Source: Paraburkholderia hospita (GTDB lineage Bacteria > Pseudomonadota > Gammaproteobacteria > Burkholderiales > Burkholderiaceae). From it: a stretch of 64,000 nt of DNA. The stretch spans positions 1,426,001 through 1,490,000 of the forward strand of contig NZ_CP026106.1 in the NCBI RefSeq assembly GCF_002902965.1, written 5' to 3'. The position numbers and the translations under genes were made by a program. Positions 24,464 through 33,973 of the stretch are shown piece by piece (position 1 is the stretch's first letter; the number at the start of each line of letters is the position of its first letter). The notes under the pieces are model-generated. The model ran no database searches and was not told the origin of the DNA. It saw nothing but the letters and a program-made list of their open reading frames with translations.

Positions 24464-26056
24464 ATGAGGTCCGCCAGTGCCGTTCACGATCCCAGCCGTC
24501 AACTGCTGCCGTTTCGCGAGTCGCTGCTCGCGATGCTCGGCATCGCCTTCGTCACCATGCTGGTCGCGCTCGACCAGACCATCGTCGGCACCGCGTTGCC
24601 GCGCATCGTCGCCGATCTGAAGGGCTTCGACTTCTACGCGTGGGTCGCGACCTCGTACATGCTCGCGTCCGTCATCACCATTCCGATCTTCGGGCGGCTC
24701 GGCGATCTGTACGGCCGCAAGCCGTTCCTGATCGCCGCGATCCTGCTGTTCACGCTGGCGTCGGTACTGTGCGGGCTCGCGAACAGCATGCTGTTCCTGA
24801 TCGCCGCGCGCGGCCTGCAGGGCATCGGCGGCGGCATTCTGATCGGCACCGTGTTCGCCACCGTCGCCGATCTGTTCCCCGATCCCAAACTCAGGCTGCG
24901 CTGGCTCGTGTTCGTCACGTCGTCGTTCGGCATTGCGAACATCGTCGGGCCGACGCTCGGCGGCATGCTCACGCAGATGCAGGGCTGGCGGCTCGTGTTC
25001 TTCGTCAACGTGCCCATCGGCGTCGTGTCGCTGATCTTTGTTCAGATGTTTGTGCCGAAACTGCGCCATCTGAAAGCGAGCGGTCCGATCCAGCTCGACT
25101 GGCTCGGTGCATTCGTCGTCGCCGTGACGTTCGGCGCGCTGCAACTGCTGATCGAACTGCTTCCGCGCGAGGGCATCAGCGGCACGACGGGGCTGCTCTT
25201 CGCGATCACGGCCGTGTGCAGCCTGACGCTGTACTTCTGGGAAAAGCGCATGGGTTATCCCGTCGTGCCCGTCGACGTGCTGCTCGACCGCAAGCTCGCG
25301 CCGCTCTTCGCGATGTCGGTGCTCGGCGGCTTTGCGCTGTTTTCGATGGTGTTCTACGTGCCGCTGCTGTTCCAGGGCGGCTACGCGATGTCGCCGCACG
25401 ATTCCGGCATGCTGATCACGCCGCTGCTGCTCGGTACGACAGTCGGCAGCGTGCTGAACAATCGCATCGTCACGCGTATCCGGCGCGCGAACGGGGTGAT
25501 GTATGCCGGCTTCGCGTTCTTCGTGATCGGCTGCGTTGCGCTCGTCTCGTTCAAGGGCCACGAGCCGCATATCGTGTGGATGGCGTGCATGGGCGTGAGC
25601 GGACTGGGGCTTGGCCTCGTCGCGACCAATCTGACGATCTGCTCGCAGCAGATCGTCGCGCGCGATCACCTCGGCGCGGTGACGGCGTTGATGCAATCGC
25701 TGCGGATTTTTGGCGGCATGCTCGGCACCGCGATCACGGGCGCGCTGCTCGGGCATATGTACACGCAGGGCGTGACCCGCTCGCTCGATTCGTATCAGGC
25801 GACGCAATGGCTCAAGTCGTTCGCGAGTCCCGATCTGCTGGTTGACCGCAACGAGCAGTCCGCGCTGATCGAACATCTGGTGGCGGCGGGGCATTCCAGC
25901 GATCCGATGATGCACATGGCGCGCGAAGCGCTCATCGCGTCGATTCACATCGGCTTGTCCGTCGCGGCGCTCGCCGCGTTGATCGGGCTATGCCTCGCGT
26001 GGTTCGTGCCCGCCGTGCAGGTGACCTATGCCGAGACGGAAGTGCGCGGCGCTTGA
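24464..26056 (+). CDS. MFS multidrug efflux transporter, DHA2 (EmrB/QacA) type
   Basis: 530 residues from ATG 24464, with GGTGGAG upstream; GTG 24452 is a weaker alternative. About 14 membrane helices are visible. The family motifs are ALDQTIVGTALPRIVADL (helix 1, motif D1), GRLGDLYGRKP (motif A) and GIANIVGPTLGG (motif C, antiporter). It would export hydrophobic compounds in exchange for protons across the inner membrane. No membrane-fusion (EmrA) or outer-membrane partner is nearby, so it probably works alone. Confidence 0.9.
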   Translation: MRSASAVHDPSRQLLPFRESLLAMLGIAFVTMLVALDQTIVGTALPRIVADLKGFDFYAWVATSYMLASVITIPIFGRLGDLYGRKPFLIAAILLFTLASVLCGLANSMLFLIAARGLQGIGGGILIGTVFATVADLFPDPKLRLRWLVFVTSSFGIANIVGPTLGGMLTQMQGWRLVFFVNVPIGVVSLIFVQMFVPKLRHLKASGPIQLDWLGAFVVAVTFGALQLLIELLPREGISGTTGLLFAITAVCSLTLYFWEKRMGYPVVPVDVLLDRKLAPLFAMSVLGGFALFSMVFYVPLLFQGGYAMSPHDSGMLITPLLLGTTVGSVLNNRIVTRIRRANGVMYAGFAFFVIGCVALVSFKGHEPHIVWMACMGVSGLGLGLVATNLTICSQQIVARDHLGAVTALMQSLRIFGGMLGTAITGALLGHMYTQGVTRSLDSYQATQWLKSFASPDLLVDRNEQSALIEHLVAAGHSSDPMMHMAREALIASIHIGLSVAALAALIGLCLAWFVPAVQVTYAETEVRGA

Positions 26057-26126
26057 GGAGCGCTTGAGGAGCATGAGGGGCGTGCGCGCTTTCTGGCTCG
26101 GCAGGCTGCCGCGTTTGCTATCATGG

Positions 26127-26142
26127 CTGTATAAATATACAG
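26127..26142. promoter_or_regulatory. LexA (SOS) box
   Basis: CTGTATAAATATACAG fits the LexA consensus CTGT-N8-ACAG with the typical AT core, and symmetry extends outward by GG/CC to 20 bp. It ends 19 bases before the GTG start of the VRR-NUC gene at 26162 and would overlap its promoter, so the nuclease-helicase operon should be induced by DNA damage. Confidence 0.75.
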
Positions 26143-26161
26143 CCTTCCGTGTCCGATAGCC

Positions 26162-27877
26162 GTGCCGACCGACGCTCCCGATCCGTTCTATTACTTGTCG
26201 AATTTCGAGCGCGCGCTCGCGTGGATCGCCGGCCGTTACGACGATCTGCTCGACGACAGCGAGCGCGCCTTTCTCGACGCATTCCTGCGCGACGGCGCGC
26301 GCCTGCCGAAAGCATCGCGCGCGCTCCTCGTGCGCATGCTGATGCGCAAAGGCACGCTGTTTCGCACGGGGCGGCTCGCGTATGCGGAGATCGGTTGTCC
26401 CGTGCAGGCGGCCGTGCCGCTGGCCGCACTCGGCTGGATCGATGCGGACGCAGGCGTGTCACTCGACGAACTGTTCGCGTGCGCGACGCGCCCCGAACTT
26501 CAACGCATGTTCGCCGCGTCTCCCGCGCTCAAGGGCCTGCGCAAGGCCGAATGGCTCGAAGCGCTGCGCGTCGCTGACCCCGCGCACGCGCTGCCACGGC
26601 GTTATCGCGAGTGGGACGCAGCCGCTGACGAAGCCGCGCTGCGCGTGCTCGTCGCGCCGCTCTGCGAGCGTTTCCGGTTGATGTTCTTCGGCAATCTGCA
26701 TCAGGACTGGTCCGAGTTCGTGCTCGCCGATCTCGGCGTGTATCAGTACGAGCGCGTGGCGTTCGGGCCGTCGTCGCGGGCGTTCCAGCAGCGGGGCGAC
26801 GTCGACTGCTATCTGGCGCTGCAAGCGTGCCGCGACGCGCTGGAACTCACGGACGACGAAGCGTTCGACCCGCTGCTCGAAGCCGTCGATGCAATCGATA
26901 CCCAGCACAACCCCTGGCTCGCGTTGCGCCGCGCGAAGCTGCTGTACGCGATCGGCTATCAGGCCGAACGCCGACGCGACTGGGATGCTGCCTTGCGCAT
27001 CTACGAGCGCTGCGCGTGGCCGGGTGCGCGACACAGGCGCATGCGCGTGCTGGAGCGCGACGGCCGCGACGAAGCGGCGCTTGCGCTGGCGCTGCAGGCG
27101 GCCGCCGTTCCCGAGAGCGAAGAGGAGCAGCAGCGCGTTGCGCGCATGCTGCCGCGCCTGCAACGGCGGCTCGGCGTCGCGGCGCAGAAACCCGCTGGCG
27201 TGCGCGCGGCGCAGCGCGGCATGCTCGAATTGCCGCGTCCATTTGAGCCCGTTGCCGTCGAATACGCGGTGCGCGATCATCTGTCGACGGAAGATGCGCC
27301 TGTGCATTACGTCGAAAACGCGCTGATCAATTCGCTGTTCGGTCTGCTGTGCTGGGAGCCCGTTTTCGAGGCCGTGCCGGGCGCGTTCTTTCACCCGTTC
27401 CAGCGCGGCCCCGCCGATCTGCTCGCGCCCGACTTCCGCGCGCGGCGTGCCGCGCAGTTCGACGTCTGCTTCGCGCAACTGGAAAGCGGCGCGTATCGCG
27501 AGACGATCCTGCGTCACTTCGAAACCAAAGCCGGGGTTCAATCGCCGTTCGTGTTCTGGGGCATGCTCACGCCCGAGCTGCTGACGCTCGCGCTCGATTG
27601 CCTGCCCGCCGCGCATCTGAAGCTGTGGTTCGAGCGGCTGTTGCTGGATATTCGCGCGAACCGTTCGGGCCTGCCCGACCTGATCCGCTTCTGGCCGCGC
27701 GAGCGGCGCTATGAACTGATCGAAGTGAAAGGGCCGGGCGACCGTCTGCAGGACAACCAGATCCGCTGGCTCGCGTACTGCGTGCAGCACGACATGCCCG
27801 TGCGCGTGCTGGATATCCGCTGGACCGAAAGCGCCGACGATGCGCTGGTCGGTGCAACGGACGCGGAGGCGGCATGA
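26162..27877 (+). CDS. VRR-NUC domain nuclease (FAN1-like)
   Basis: 571 residues from GTG 26162. The first 480 residues form the helical SAP/TPR-like body of bacterial FAN1 proteins (YYLSNFERALAWIAGRYDDLLDDSERAFLDAFLRD, MLMRKGTLFRTGRLAYAEIG). The C-terminal VRR-NUC domain has the complete PD-(D/E)xK set: GLPDLIRF (Asp 506), ELIEVKGPGDRLQDNQ (Glu 521, Lys 523, Gln 530). FAN1 enzymes are structure-specific 5'-flap nucleases that unhook interstrand crosslinks. The stop overlaps the start of the helicase gene (ATGA), so both are made together, and a LexA box lies in front. Confidence 0.9.
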   Translation: MPTDAPDPFYYLSNFERALAWIAGRYDDLLDDSERAFLDAFLRDGARLPKASRALLVRMLMRKGTLFRTGRLAYAEIGCPVQAAVPLAALGWIDADAGVSLDELFACATRPELQRMFAASPALKGLRKAEWLEALRVADPAHALPRRYREWDAAADEAALRVLVAPLCERFRLMFFGNLHQDWSEFVLADLGVYQYERVAFGPSSRAFQQRGDVDCYLALQACRDALELTDDEAFDPLLEAVDAIDTQHNPWLALRRAKLLYAIGYQAERRRDWDAALRIYERCAWPGARHRRMRVLERDGRDEAALALALQAAAVPESEEEQQRVARMLPRLQRRLGVAAQKPAGVRAAQRGMLELPRPFEPVAVEYAVRDHLSTEDAPVHYVENALINSLFGLLCWEPVFEAVPGAFFHPFQRGPADLLAPDFRARRAAQFDVCFAQLESGAYRETILRHFETKAGVQSPFVFWGMLTPELLTLALDCLPAAHLKLWFERLLLDIRANRSGLPDLIRFWPRERRYELIEVKGPGDRLQDNQIRWLAYCVQHDMPVRVLDIRWTESADDALVGATDAEAA

Positions 27878-30141
27878 CCTACGTCGTCGCCGTGCGCACG
27901 CTCTGCGAATTCACCGCGCGGCGCGGCGATCTCGATCTGCGCTTCACGCCCGCGCCGTCGGCGCTCGAAGGCATCGCCGGACATCAGGCCGTGACGGCGC
28001 GCCGCGCATCCGGCTATGAAGCGGAGATCACGCTGACGGGTACGCATCGTGGCCTCACGGTGCGTGGCCGCGCCGACGGCTACGACCGGGCGCTGAACCG
28101 GCTTGAAGAGATCAAGACACATCGCGGCGATCTCGAACGAATGCCCGCGAATCATCGCGCGCTGCATTGGGCGCAGGCGCTGGTGTATGGGCATCTACTG
28201 TGCGAGGCGCGCGCGCTCGAAGAGTTGACGGTCGCCCTCGTGTACTTCGATATCGCCGACCAGAAGGAAACCGTGCTGACGGAGCAGCACTCGGCCGCTT
28301 CGCTGCGCGCGTTTTTCGAGGTTCAGTGCGAGCGCTTCGTCGCGTGGGCCGCGCGCGAAGAAGCGCATCGCGATGCGCGCAACGCCGCGTTGAACGCGCT
28401 GCGCTTTCCATACCGCGAGTTTCGCAGCGGTCAGCGCGAACTGTCCGTGGCCGTGTTTCGCGCGGCGCGCGACGGGCGCTGTCTGATGGCGCAGGCGCCG
28501 ACGGGCATCGGCAAGACGCTCGGCACGATCTTTCCGCTACTGAAGGCGTGCGGCGCTGATCATCTCGACCGGGTGTTCTTCCTGACGGCAAAAACGCCGG
28601 GCCGCGCGCTCGCGCTCGAAGCCGTCGAATCCCTGCATCGCAGCGAAGCCGCGCTGCCGTTGCGCACGCTCGAACTCGTCGCGCGCGACAAGGCCTGCGA
28701 GCATCCCGACAAATCGTGCGACGGTGATTCCTGTCCGCTCGCGCGCGGCTTCTACGACCGGCTGCCCGCCGCGCGCGACACGGCGTTGCAGGCGCGCACG
28801 CTCGACCGCGCAGCCGTGCGCGAAGCGGCGCTTGCGCACGGCATCTGTCCGTACTATCTCGCGCAGGAAATGGCGCGCTGGTGCGACGTGGTGATCGGCG
28901 ACTACAACTACTACTTCGACAGTAGCGCGATGCTGTACGCGCTGACGCAACTGAACGGCTGGCGCGTCGCGGTGCTCGCCGACGAAGCGCACAATCTGCC
29001 CGACCGCGCGCGCCGCATGTACAGCGCGACGCTCGATCAACATGCGTTTCGCGGCGCGCGCCATGCCGCGCCTGTAGCACTGAAAAAGCCGTTCGATCGA
29101 TTGAACCGCGAATGGAATGCGTTGAACCGCGAGCGCAATGCCGCGTACGAGGTGCTGCCCGGCGTGCCGCCAAAGCTGCAGTCGGCACTGCAAAATCTGA
29201 TCGCATCGATTGGCGATCAGCTTGCGGAAACCTCGCAATCCGTCGATGAAAACGCGCTGCGTTTCTATTTCGACGCGCTGCATTTCATGTCGCTCGTCGA
29301 GCAGTTCGGCCATCATTCGATCGTCGATGTGACGCTCGATGCGCATCGCGGCCAGGCCCACGCGAAGTCATCGACAGAGATTTGCGTGCGCAACGTGATT
29401 CCCGCGCCGTTTCTCAAGCCACGCTACGCCGCCGCGCGCGCGACGATCGTGTTCTCCGGCACGCTCAGCCCGCAGCACTTCTATCGCGACATGCTCGGTC
29501 TGCCTGACGATACAGGCTGGCTCGACGTCGGAGGGCCGTTCAGGGCCGAGCAGCTGGATGTGCATGTCGCGCATCATGTGTCGACGCGCTGGCGCGACCG
29601 CGAGCGCTCGCTCGAACCGATCGTCGATCTGATCGCGCAGCAGTACGCCGCGCGTCCGGGCAACTACCTCGGCTTTCTGAGCAGCTTCGATTATCTGCAG
29701 CGCGTCGCCGGATCGATGCGCGAGCGGCATCCGCAGGTGCCCATCTGGACGCAGGAGCCGCGCATGGACGAGACCGCGCGCGACGCGTTCCTCGCGCGCT
29801 TCACGACGAGCGGCGCGGGCGTCGGCTTCGCGGTGCTGGGCGGCGCGTTTTCGGAGGGCATCGATCTGGTCGGCGAGCGGCTCATCGGCGCGTTCATCGC
29901 GACGCTCGGCTTGCCGCAGATGAACGACGTCAACGAACAGATGCGTCGCACCTTCGATGCGCAGTTCGGCAACGGCTACGACTATGCGTATCTGTATCCG
30001 GGTATGCAGAAGGTCGTGCAGGCGGCGGGGCGCGTGATTCGCACCGAGCAGGACGCGGGCGTCGTGCATCTGATCGACGACCGGTATCGGCACGCGGATG
30101 TGAAGCGGCTGTTGCCGCGCTGGTGGAAGGTCGCTATATAG
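27874..30141 (+). CDS. XPD/DinG-type helicase with an N-terminal RecB/Cas4-like nuclease domain
   Basis: 755 residues. Residues 1-165 carry the RecB-family nuclease signature: GRAD (Asp 68), EEIKT (Glu 79, Lys 81) and QALVY (Gln 101, Tyr 105). The helicase core follows: APTGIGKT (208-215, Walker A), four Cys at 275, 282, 287 and 325 that should hold a 4Fe-4S cluster, and ADEAHNL (DEAH, 370-373). Motifs near the end include FSGTL, GAFSEGIDLVGERL and QAAGRVIRTEQD (motif VI). This is a 5'-3' iron-sulfur helicase, as in XPD/DinG, fused to a nuclease. It is translationally coupled to the VRR-NUC gene. Confidence 0.88.
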   Translation: MTYVVAVRTLCEFTARRGDLDLRFTPAPSALEGIAGHQAVTARRASGYEAEITLTGTHRGLTVRGRADGYDRALNRLEEIKTHRGDLERMPANHRALHWAQALVYGHLLCEARALEELTVALVYFDIADQKETVLTEQHSAASLRAFFEVQCERFVAWAAREEAHRDARNAALNALRFPYREFRSGQRELSVAVFRAARDGRCLMAQAPTGIGKTLGTIFPLLKACGADHLDRVFFLTAKTPGRALALEAVESLHRSEAALPLRTLELVARDKACEHPDKSCDGDSCPLARGFYDRLPAARDTALQARTLDRAAVREAALAHGICPYYLAQEMARWCDVVIGDYNYYFDSSAMLYALTQLNGWRVAVLADEAHNLPDRARRMYSATLDQHAFRGARHAAPVALKKPFDRLNREWNALNRERNAAYEVLPGVPPKLQSALQNLIASIGDQLAETSQSVDENALRFYFDALHFMSLVEQFGHHSIVDVTLDAHRGQAHAKSSTEICVRNVIPAPFLKPRYAAARATIVFSGTLSPQHFYRDMLGLPDDTGWLDVGGPFRAEQLDVHVAHHVSTRWRDRERSLEPIVDLIAQQYAARPGNYLGFLSSFDYLQRVAGSMRERHPQVPIWTQEPRMDETARDAFLARFTTSGAGVGFAVLGGAFSEGIDLVGERLIGAFIATLGLPQMNDVNEQMRRTFDAQFGNGYDYAYLYPGMQKVVQAAGRVIRTEQDAGVVHLIDDRYRHADVKRLLPRWWKVAI

Positions 30142-30173
30142 CAACAAGAAGCAACAAGAACAGGAGACAACCC

Positions 30174-30662
30174 GTGCGCGCAGGCGAATACCGCTTCACG
30201 ACGATCTGGCGCGTCGGCGCGCCGTTACCGGCCGTATGGGATGCCATCCACGATCCGGCGCGCTGGCCGCAATGGTGGACCTGCGTCGAGCGCGTGATCG
30301 AAGTGGAGCCGGGCGCGAGCGACGGCGTCGGCGCATTGCATCGCTACACGTGGAAAGGGCGCTTGCCGTATCGCGTCGCGTTCGACATGCGCGTGACCCG
30401 CGTCGAGCCGCTCGCTGTGCTCGAAGGCGAAGCGTGCGGCGACGTCGAAGGAACGGGGCGCTGGCACTTCTCGACGCACGGCGAAGCGACGGTGGTGTGC
30501 TACGAATGGCGCGTGCGCACGAAGCGCGGCTGGATGAACCTGCTTGCGCCGCTCGCGCGTCCGTTCTTCAAATGGAATCACGATTATGTGATGCAGCGGG
30601 GCGGCGAAGCGCTCGCCGATCTGCTCGACGCGCGGCTGCTTGGCGTCGAGCATTCGTCATGA
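30174..30662 (+). CDS. SRPBCC (START-like) family protein
   Basis: 162 residues from GTG 30174, which has AGGAGA six bases upstream. The sequence shows the polyketide cyclase/START pattern: YRFTTIWRVGAPLPAVWDAIHDPARWPQWWTCVERVIEVEPG at the start, a beta sheet in the middle, and a long C-terminal helix (FKWNHDYVMQRGGEALADLLDARL). Such proteins bind hydrophobic ligands in a deep cavity; the ligand cannot be told. It begins 32 bases after the helicase stop and may belong to the same transcript, though a role in repair is not evident. Confidence 0.75.
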   Translation: MRAGEYRFTTIWRVGAPLPAVWDAIHDPARWPQWWTCVERVIEVEPGASDGVGALHRYTWKGRLPYRVAFDMRVTRVEPLAVLEGEACGDVEGTGRWHFSTHGEATVVCYEWRVRTKRGWMNLLAPLARPFFKWNHDYVMQRGGEALADLLDARLLGVEHSS

Positions 30663-30694
30663 GACGGGCAGCCGCGCAGCCGAGTTGTCGAAGC

Positions 30695-33304
30695 TCAGTG
30701 CCGCGCCACCTTCGATGTCGGCTTTTGCACTTGTTGCGGTCCATCCGGCACATTCGACGGACGCGGTGGGCCTTCGAGCTCGTCATTAGCGGAATCAGAA
30801 CCGCCTTGCGCGGGATTGGCCGCGACCAGCATGCTGCGCTGTGGATTTGAGATCTCGATGCCCTTCGCGCGGAACGCGTCGAAGATGCGCCGGTTGAATT
30901 CGCGCTGCACCGGCCAGCGTGCCGAGTCGCGGCATTGAATCTGGCCGGCGAGCGTGACGGACGCGCCATCGACGGCATCGACGCCCCAGAAGCTGAAGTC
31001 CGACAGGATGCCGTCCTTGAACTGCTCGTCTTCGCGCAACGCGGCGCCGATTTCCTTGAGCGTCGCGATCGCGAGGTCGACGTCCTGGCCGTACGCGATG
31101 CTGACCCGAACGGCCGCGTTGCCGAGCCCGCGATTCGTATTGTTCACCGTCGACACCGAACTGAACGGCACCGTGTATAGCGAGCCGTCGCCGCCGCGTA
31201 GGCGCACCGTGCGGATCGACAGATACTCGACCGTGCCGGACACGCCCGCGAGCGTTACCCAGTCGCCGACCTGCATCGCGTTTTCCATCAGCAGGAAAAT
31301 TCCCGTGATGAAATCCTGCACCAGCTTTTGCGAGCCGAAGCCGAGCGCAACGCCGAAGATGCTCGCGCTCGCGAGCAGCGGCGCCGTGTTCACGCCAAGC
31401 TCGCTCAGGCACGTCATCACGACGACCAGCGCGATCACGACGAACAGCGCCGAGCGCAGCATCGGCACCAGCGTGCGCAGCCGCGCGGCGCGCATCAGGT
31501 CGCCGCTTTTGGTCCACTGCGCGAGGCGCTTTTCGACGGATACATTCGCGATCTCCCATACGACCAGCGCAATCACGGCGGCCACGCAGATCGTCACGAT
31601 GGCCGACGTCAGCCGGTGGCCGATCGCGCCGGGCCGGAAGAACTGCCACACGTCGAGGCCCCACAACTGCAGCAGCACGAGCGCGGTGACGACGATCACG
31701 AGCGCTGAGATGGCGCGCCGGATCAACGGGTAGTAGCGGTACGCGTGCTCATGAATCAGCGAACGGTGCTCGCCGTCTTCGACATGAAAGAGCCGCCCGA
31801 GCGCGCCGAACAGCACGATCGCCACCACGCGCGCGGCCACCAGCACGGCGAGCGACACACCACCCAGATGCAGCAGCGTGCGGTAGCCGTTGTGCACGTC
31901 GAGCGCCCACACGAACCACAGCGCCATCACGATGAACACGGCAACCCACGCCCACATGTCGATCAGGCCGTGCGCCAGCATCGTCACGGTGCGCTGGCTG
32001 TCGGCGTCGGTCTCGCCGGTGCGCTCACGCAGCAGTGCGGAAATCGGCGCGCGGCATTGCAGGATCATGATCGACACCATCACGTGCCCGACCAGCGCCA
32101 GCAGCTTGACGAGGGGCAAATGCGCCGCGTCGCTCAGGCCGAGCGCGGTGGCGATCTGGATCAGCGCGCCGCCCGCGCCGATCACGCTGACCACGCGAAT
32201 CACCCAGCGCTGCATGAACAGCGCCCAGCCATCGGGCACCCGCAACAGACGCAGCCGCGGCGCATCCGGCTGCAGGAAAAAGCCTGCGGCGATCACGATC
32301 GCGCGGCAGATCACGTACAGGTCGATCAGGCCGTTGAGCGCCGCGTCCTGAACCGTGCCGTCGTCGGTGAAGATCGACATCAGCGCGCTCGCGGCCGCGA
32401 CGAACACGACGAGCGGCAGCATCCGCAATAGCAGTTGCAGCGCCGCGCTCGGCAGACGCTGCAGCGTGGTCCAGTGATGTTCCGCCTGGCGCTTGCTGCG
32501 CGCTTCCTTTTGCTGATTGTTGGGTTTCGGCAAGGACGCGTCGGACGCGGACGATGCAGCCGATGACCTGGGCGGCGTCGACATCGACGGCGCGGCCGGG
32601 CTCGCCGCGAAGCCGGCTGCCGCCTGGGCTGCTGCGGCTTCGGCGGCTTCGGCGGTATCGGCGGCCTCGGCGCTCGCAACGGCATCCGAAGCCGCGGCTT
32701 CGCGTGCATGCTCGTGCGCTTCGCGGGCCTCACGTGCCTCGCGCCGCAAGATGATCGCGGCGCGCGCCCGGCGCAGCAGCCGGCGCGCGAGCCATTCGAG
32801 CCCGATCGCGGGCAGCAGCGTGCCGATCAGCGCGAGCAGCACGCCGAACACTCTTGCACGCTCGTGCGGATCGGAAAGCTGCACGTTCCACCAGTAACGG
32901 GCCGACGACGTATCGAGCAGCACCGTGGCCGAGCGCTTGAGCGTCATGCCGCCTTGCGTGATCCAGTGCGCGCCCTGGCGCACCAGCTGCGACGCGAGGC
33001 CGTTCGACTTGAACGCGGCGGGCACGCTCGCGCCCGACGCGGCGTCCGCCGCCGTCGCCGATGCGCCCGAGGCCGGTGCGGCGGGTGTCGCGAGCACGCC
33101 TGCGGCGGCGATGGCCGTTAGCGTGTCTTCGATCTGCGCGCGCTTTGTGGGGTCGTTCAGCACCTGCAACGCCTGGCGGGCCTGGTCGGGCGTCAGCGTG
33201 ACAGTGGTGGAGGACGCGCCGGACGCGCTCGTCGTAGCCGTCACGGCGGAGAAGGCGGGCGCGCAGAACAGCGCGAGCAGACAGATCAGGAGAAATTTGC
33301 GCAT
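30695..33304 (-). CDS. Large MscS-type mechanosensitive channel
   Basis: 869 residues from ATG 33302-33304, which opens a signal peptide (MRKFLLICLLALFCAPAFSAV). A periplasmic part follows, then an Ala/Glu-rich cytoplasmic linker (about residues 190-260), and about eight further membrane helices. The MscS core is near residues 620-760: VVVMTCLSELGVNTAPLLASASIFGVALGFGSQKLVQDFITGIFLLMENAMQVGDWV, then SLYTVPFSSVSTVNNTNRG in the beta domain. Such channels open under membrane tension to release solutes during osmotic downshock. It converges on the SRPBCC gene. Confidence 0.88.
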   Translation of the reverse strand: MRKFLLICLLALFCAPAFSAVTATTSASGASSTTVTLTPDQARQALQVLNDPTKRAQIEDTLTAIAAAGVLATPAAPASGASATAADAASGASVPAAFKSNGLASQLVRQGAHWITQGGMTLKRSATVLLDTSSARYWWNVQLSDPHERARVFGVLLALIGTLLPAIGLEWLARRLLRRARAAIILRREAREAREAHEHAREAAASDAVASAEAADTAEAAEAAAAQAAAGFAASPAAPSMSTPPRSSAASSASDASLPKPNNQQKEARSKRQAEHHWTTLQRLPSAALQLLLRMLPLVVFVAAASALMSIFTDDGTVQDAALNGLIDLYVICRAIVIAAGFFLQPDAPRLRLLRVPDGWALFMQRWVIRVVSVIGAGGALIQIATALGLSDAAHLPLVKLLALVGHVMVSIMILQCRAPISALLRERTGETDADSQRTVTMLAHGLIDMWAWVAVFIVMALWFVWALDVHNGYRTLLHLGGVSLAVLVAARVVAIVLFGALGRLFHVEDGEHRSLIHEHAYRYYPLIRRAISALVIVVTALVLLQLWGLDVWQFFRPGAIGHRLTSAIVTICVAAVIALVVWEIANVSVEKRLAQWTKSGDLMRAARLRTLVPMLRSALFVVIALVVVMTCLSELGVNTAPLLASASIFGVALGFGSQKLVQDFITGIFLLMENAMQVGDWVTLAGVSGTVEYLSIRTVRLRGGDGSLYTVPFSSVSTVNNTNRGLGNAAVRVSIAYGQDVDLAIATLKEIGAALREDEQFKDGILSDFSFWGVDAVDGASVTLAGQIQCRDSARWPVQREFNRRIFDAFRAKGIEISNPQRSMLVAANPAQGGSDSANDELEGPPRPSNVPDGPQQVQKPTSKVARH

Positions 33305-33530
33305 GTAGGGCCGGTGGTCGGCGGCGATGCGCGCACGGCTGGACGCGATGCGGCGCCGGGAGCCACCACGATTCGACTGGAAAATAAAACGACCCCGGCG
33401 GCGCACGATAAGTTCCGCAAAGCAGCGAATCCCGTGACCCAACGGGCATGAATGCGTGCGATGCGGGCATTTTCCGTGCGTTTTTGTGCTGACGCACGGC
33501 GCGACGACGCCGCTGGCGCGTTATGCGCGT

Positions 33531-33872
33531 TTACGCGTGAGCGGGGTGGGCGGGCTTGCCGAGCGTCCCGTCGACGACTTCCGTGAACGTCCGTTCTTCG
33601 CGCAGGATGAAGCGCTTGGCCTGTGCCATGCCGAAGTTCTCAAGCGCTGCGGGATCGGTGCGCAGCCGCGTGCGATACGCTTCGTAAGCGGCGAGGCTGT
33701 CGAACGCAATCAGGCCCCACGCGATGTCGTTGGTCCCTTCGTGCGGCAGAAAATAGCCGAGCAGATGACCGCCGCAGCGCGGAATGATTTCTCCCCAGTT
33801 CTCCGCGTACTGTCTGAACGCGTCGCGCTGGAACGGATCGATCTGATAGCGGATGAAACAGGTGATCGTCAT
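33531..33872 (-). CDS. NIPSNAP family protein
   Basis: 113 residues; GGGAG precedes the ATG at 33872. The sequence ([74 protein letters not shown]) is a typical dimeric alpha-beta barrel of the NIPSNAP type. These small cytosolic proteins may be monooxygenases or binding proteins; the substrate is unknown. It starts 101 bases after the MFS transporter gene on the same strand, so they may be co-transcribed. Confidence 0.85.
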   Translation of the reverse strand: MTITCFIRYQIDPFQRDAFRQYAENWGEIIPRCGGHLLGYFLPHEGTNDIAWGLIAFDSLAAYEAYRTRLRTDPAALENFGMAQAKRFILREERTFTEVVDGTLGKPAHPAHA

Positions 33873-33973
33873 GGAGACTCCCGTCGTGGTTGCCGTTAAG
33901 TGGATGAGGTCAGTATCCGCGACGCGTCGCGCGCGATGTTTCAGGCTGGATGGAAGTGTCGATGTGCGTTGCG

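Noticed and set aside
24407..25948. 513-codon frame antisense to the DHA2 transporter
   Set aside because: The sense frame has all transporter motifs, and the antisense product is an unstructured His/Arg/Asp/Glu string.
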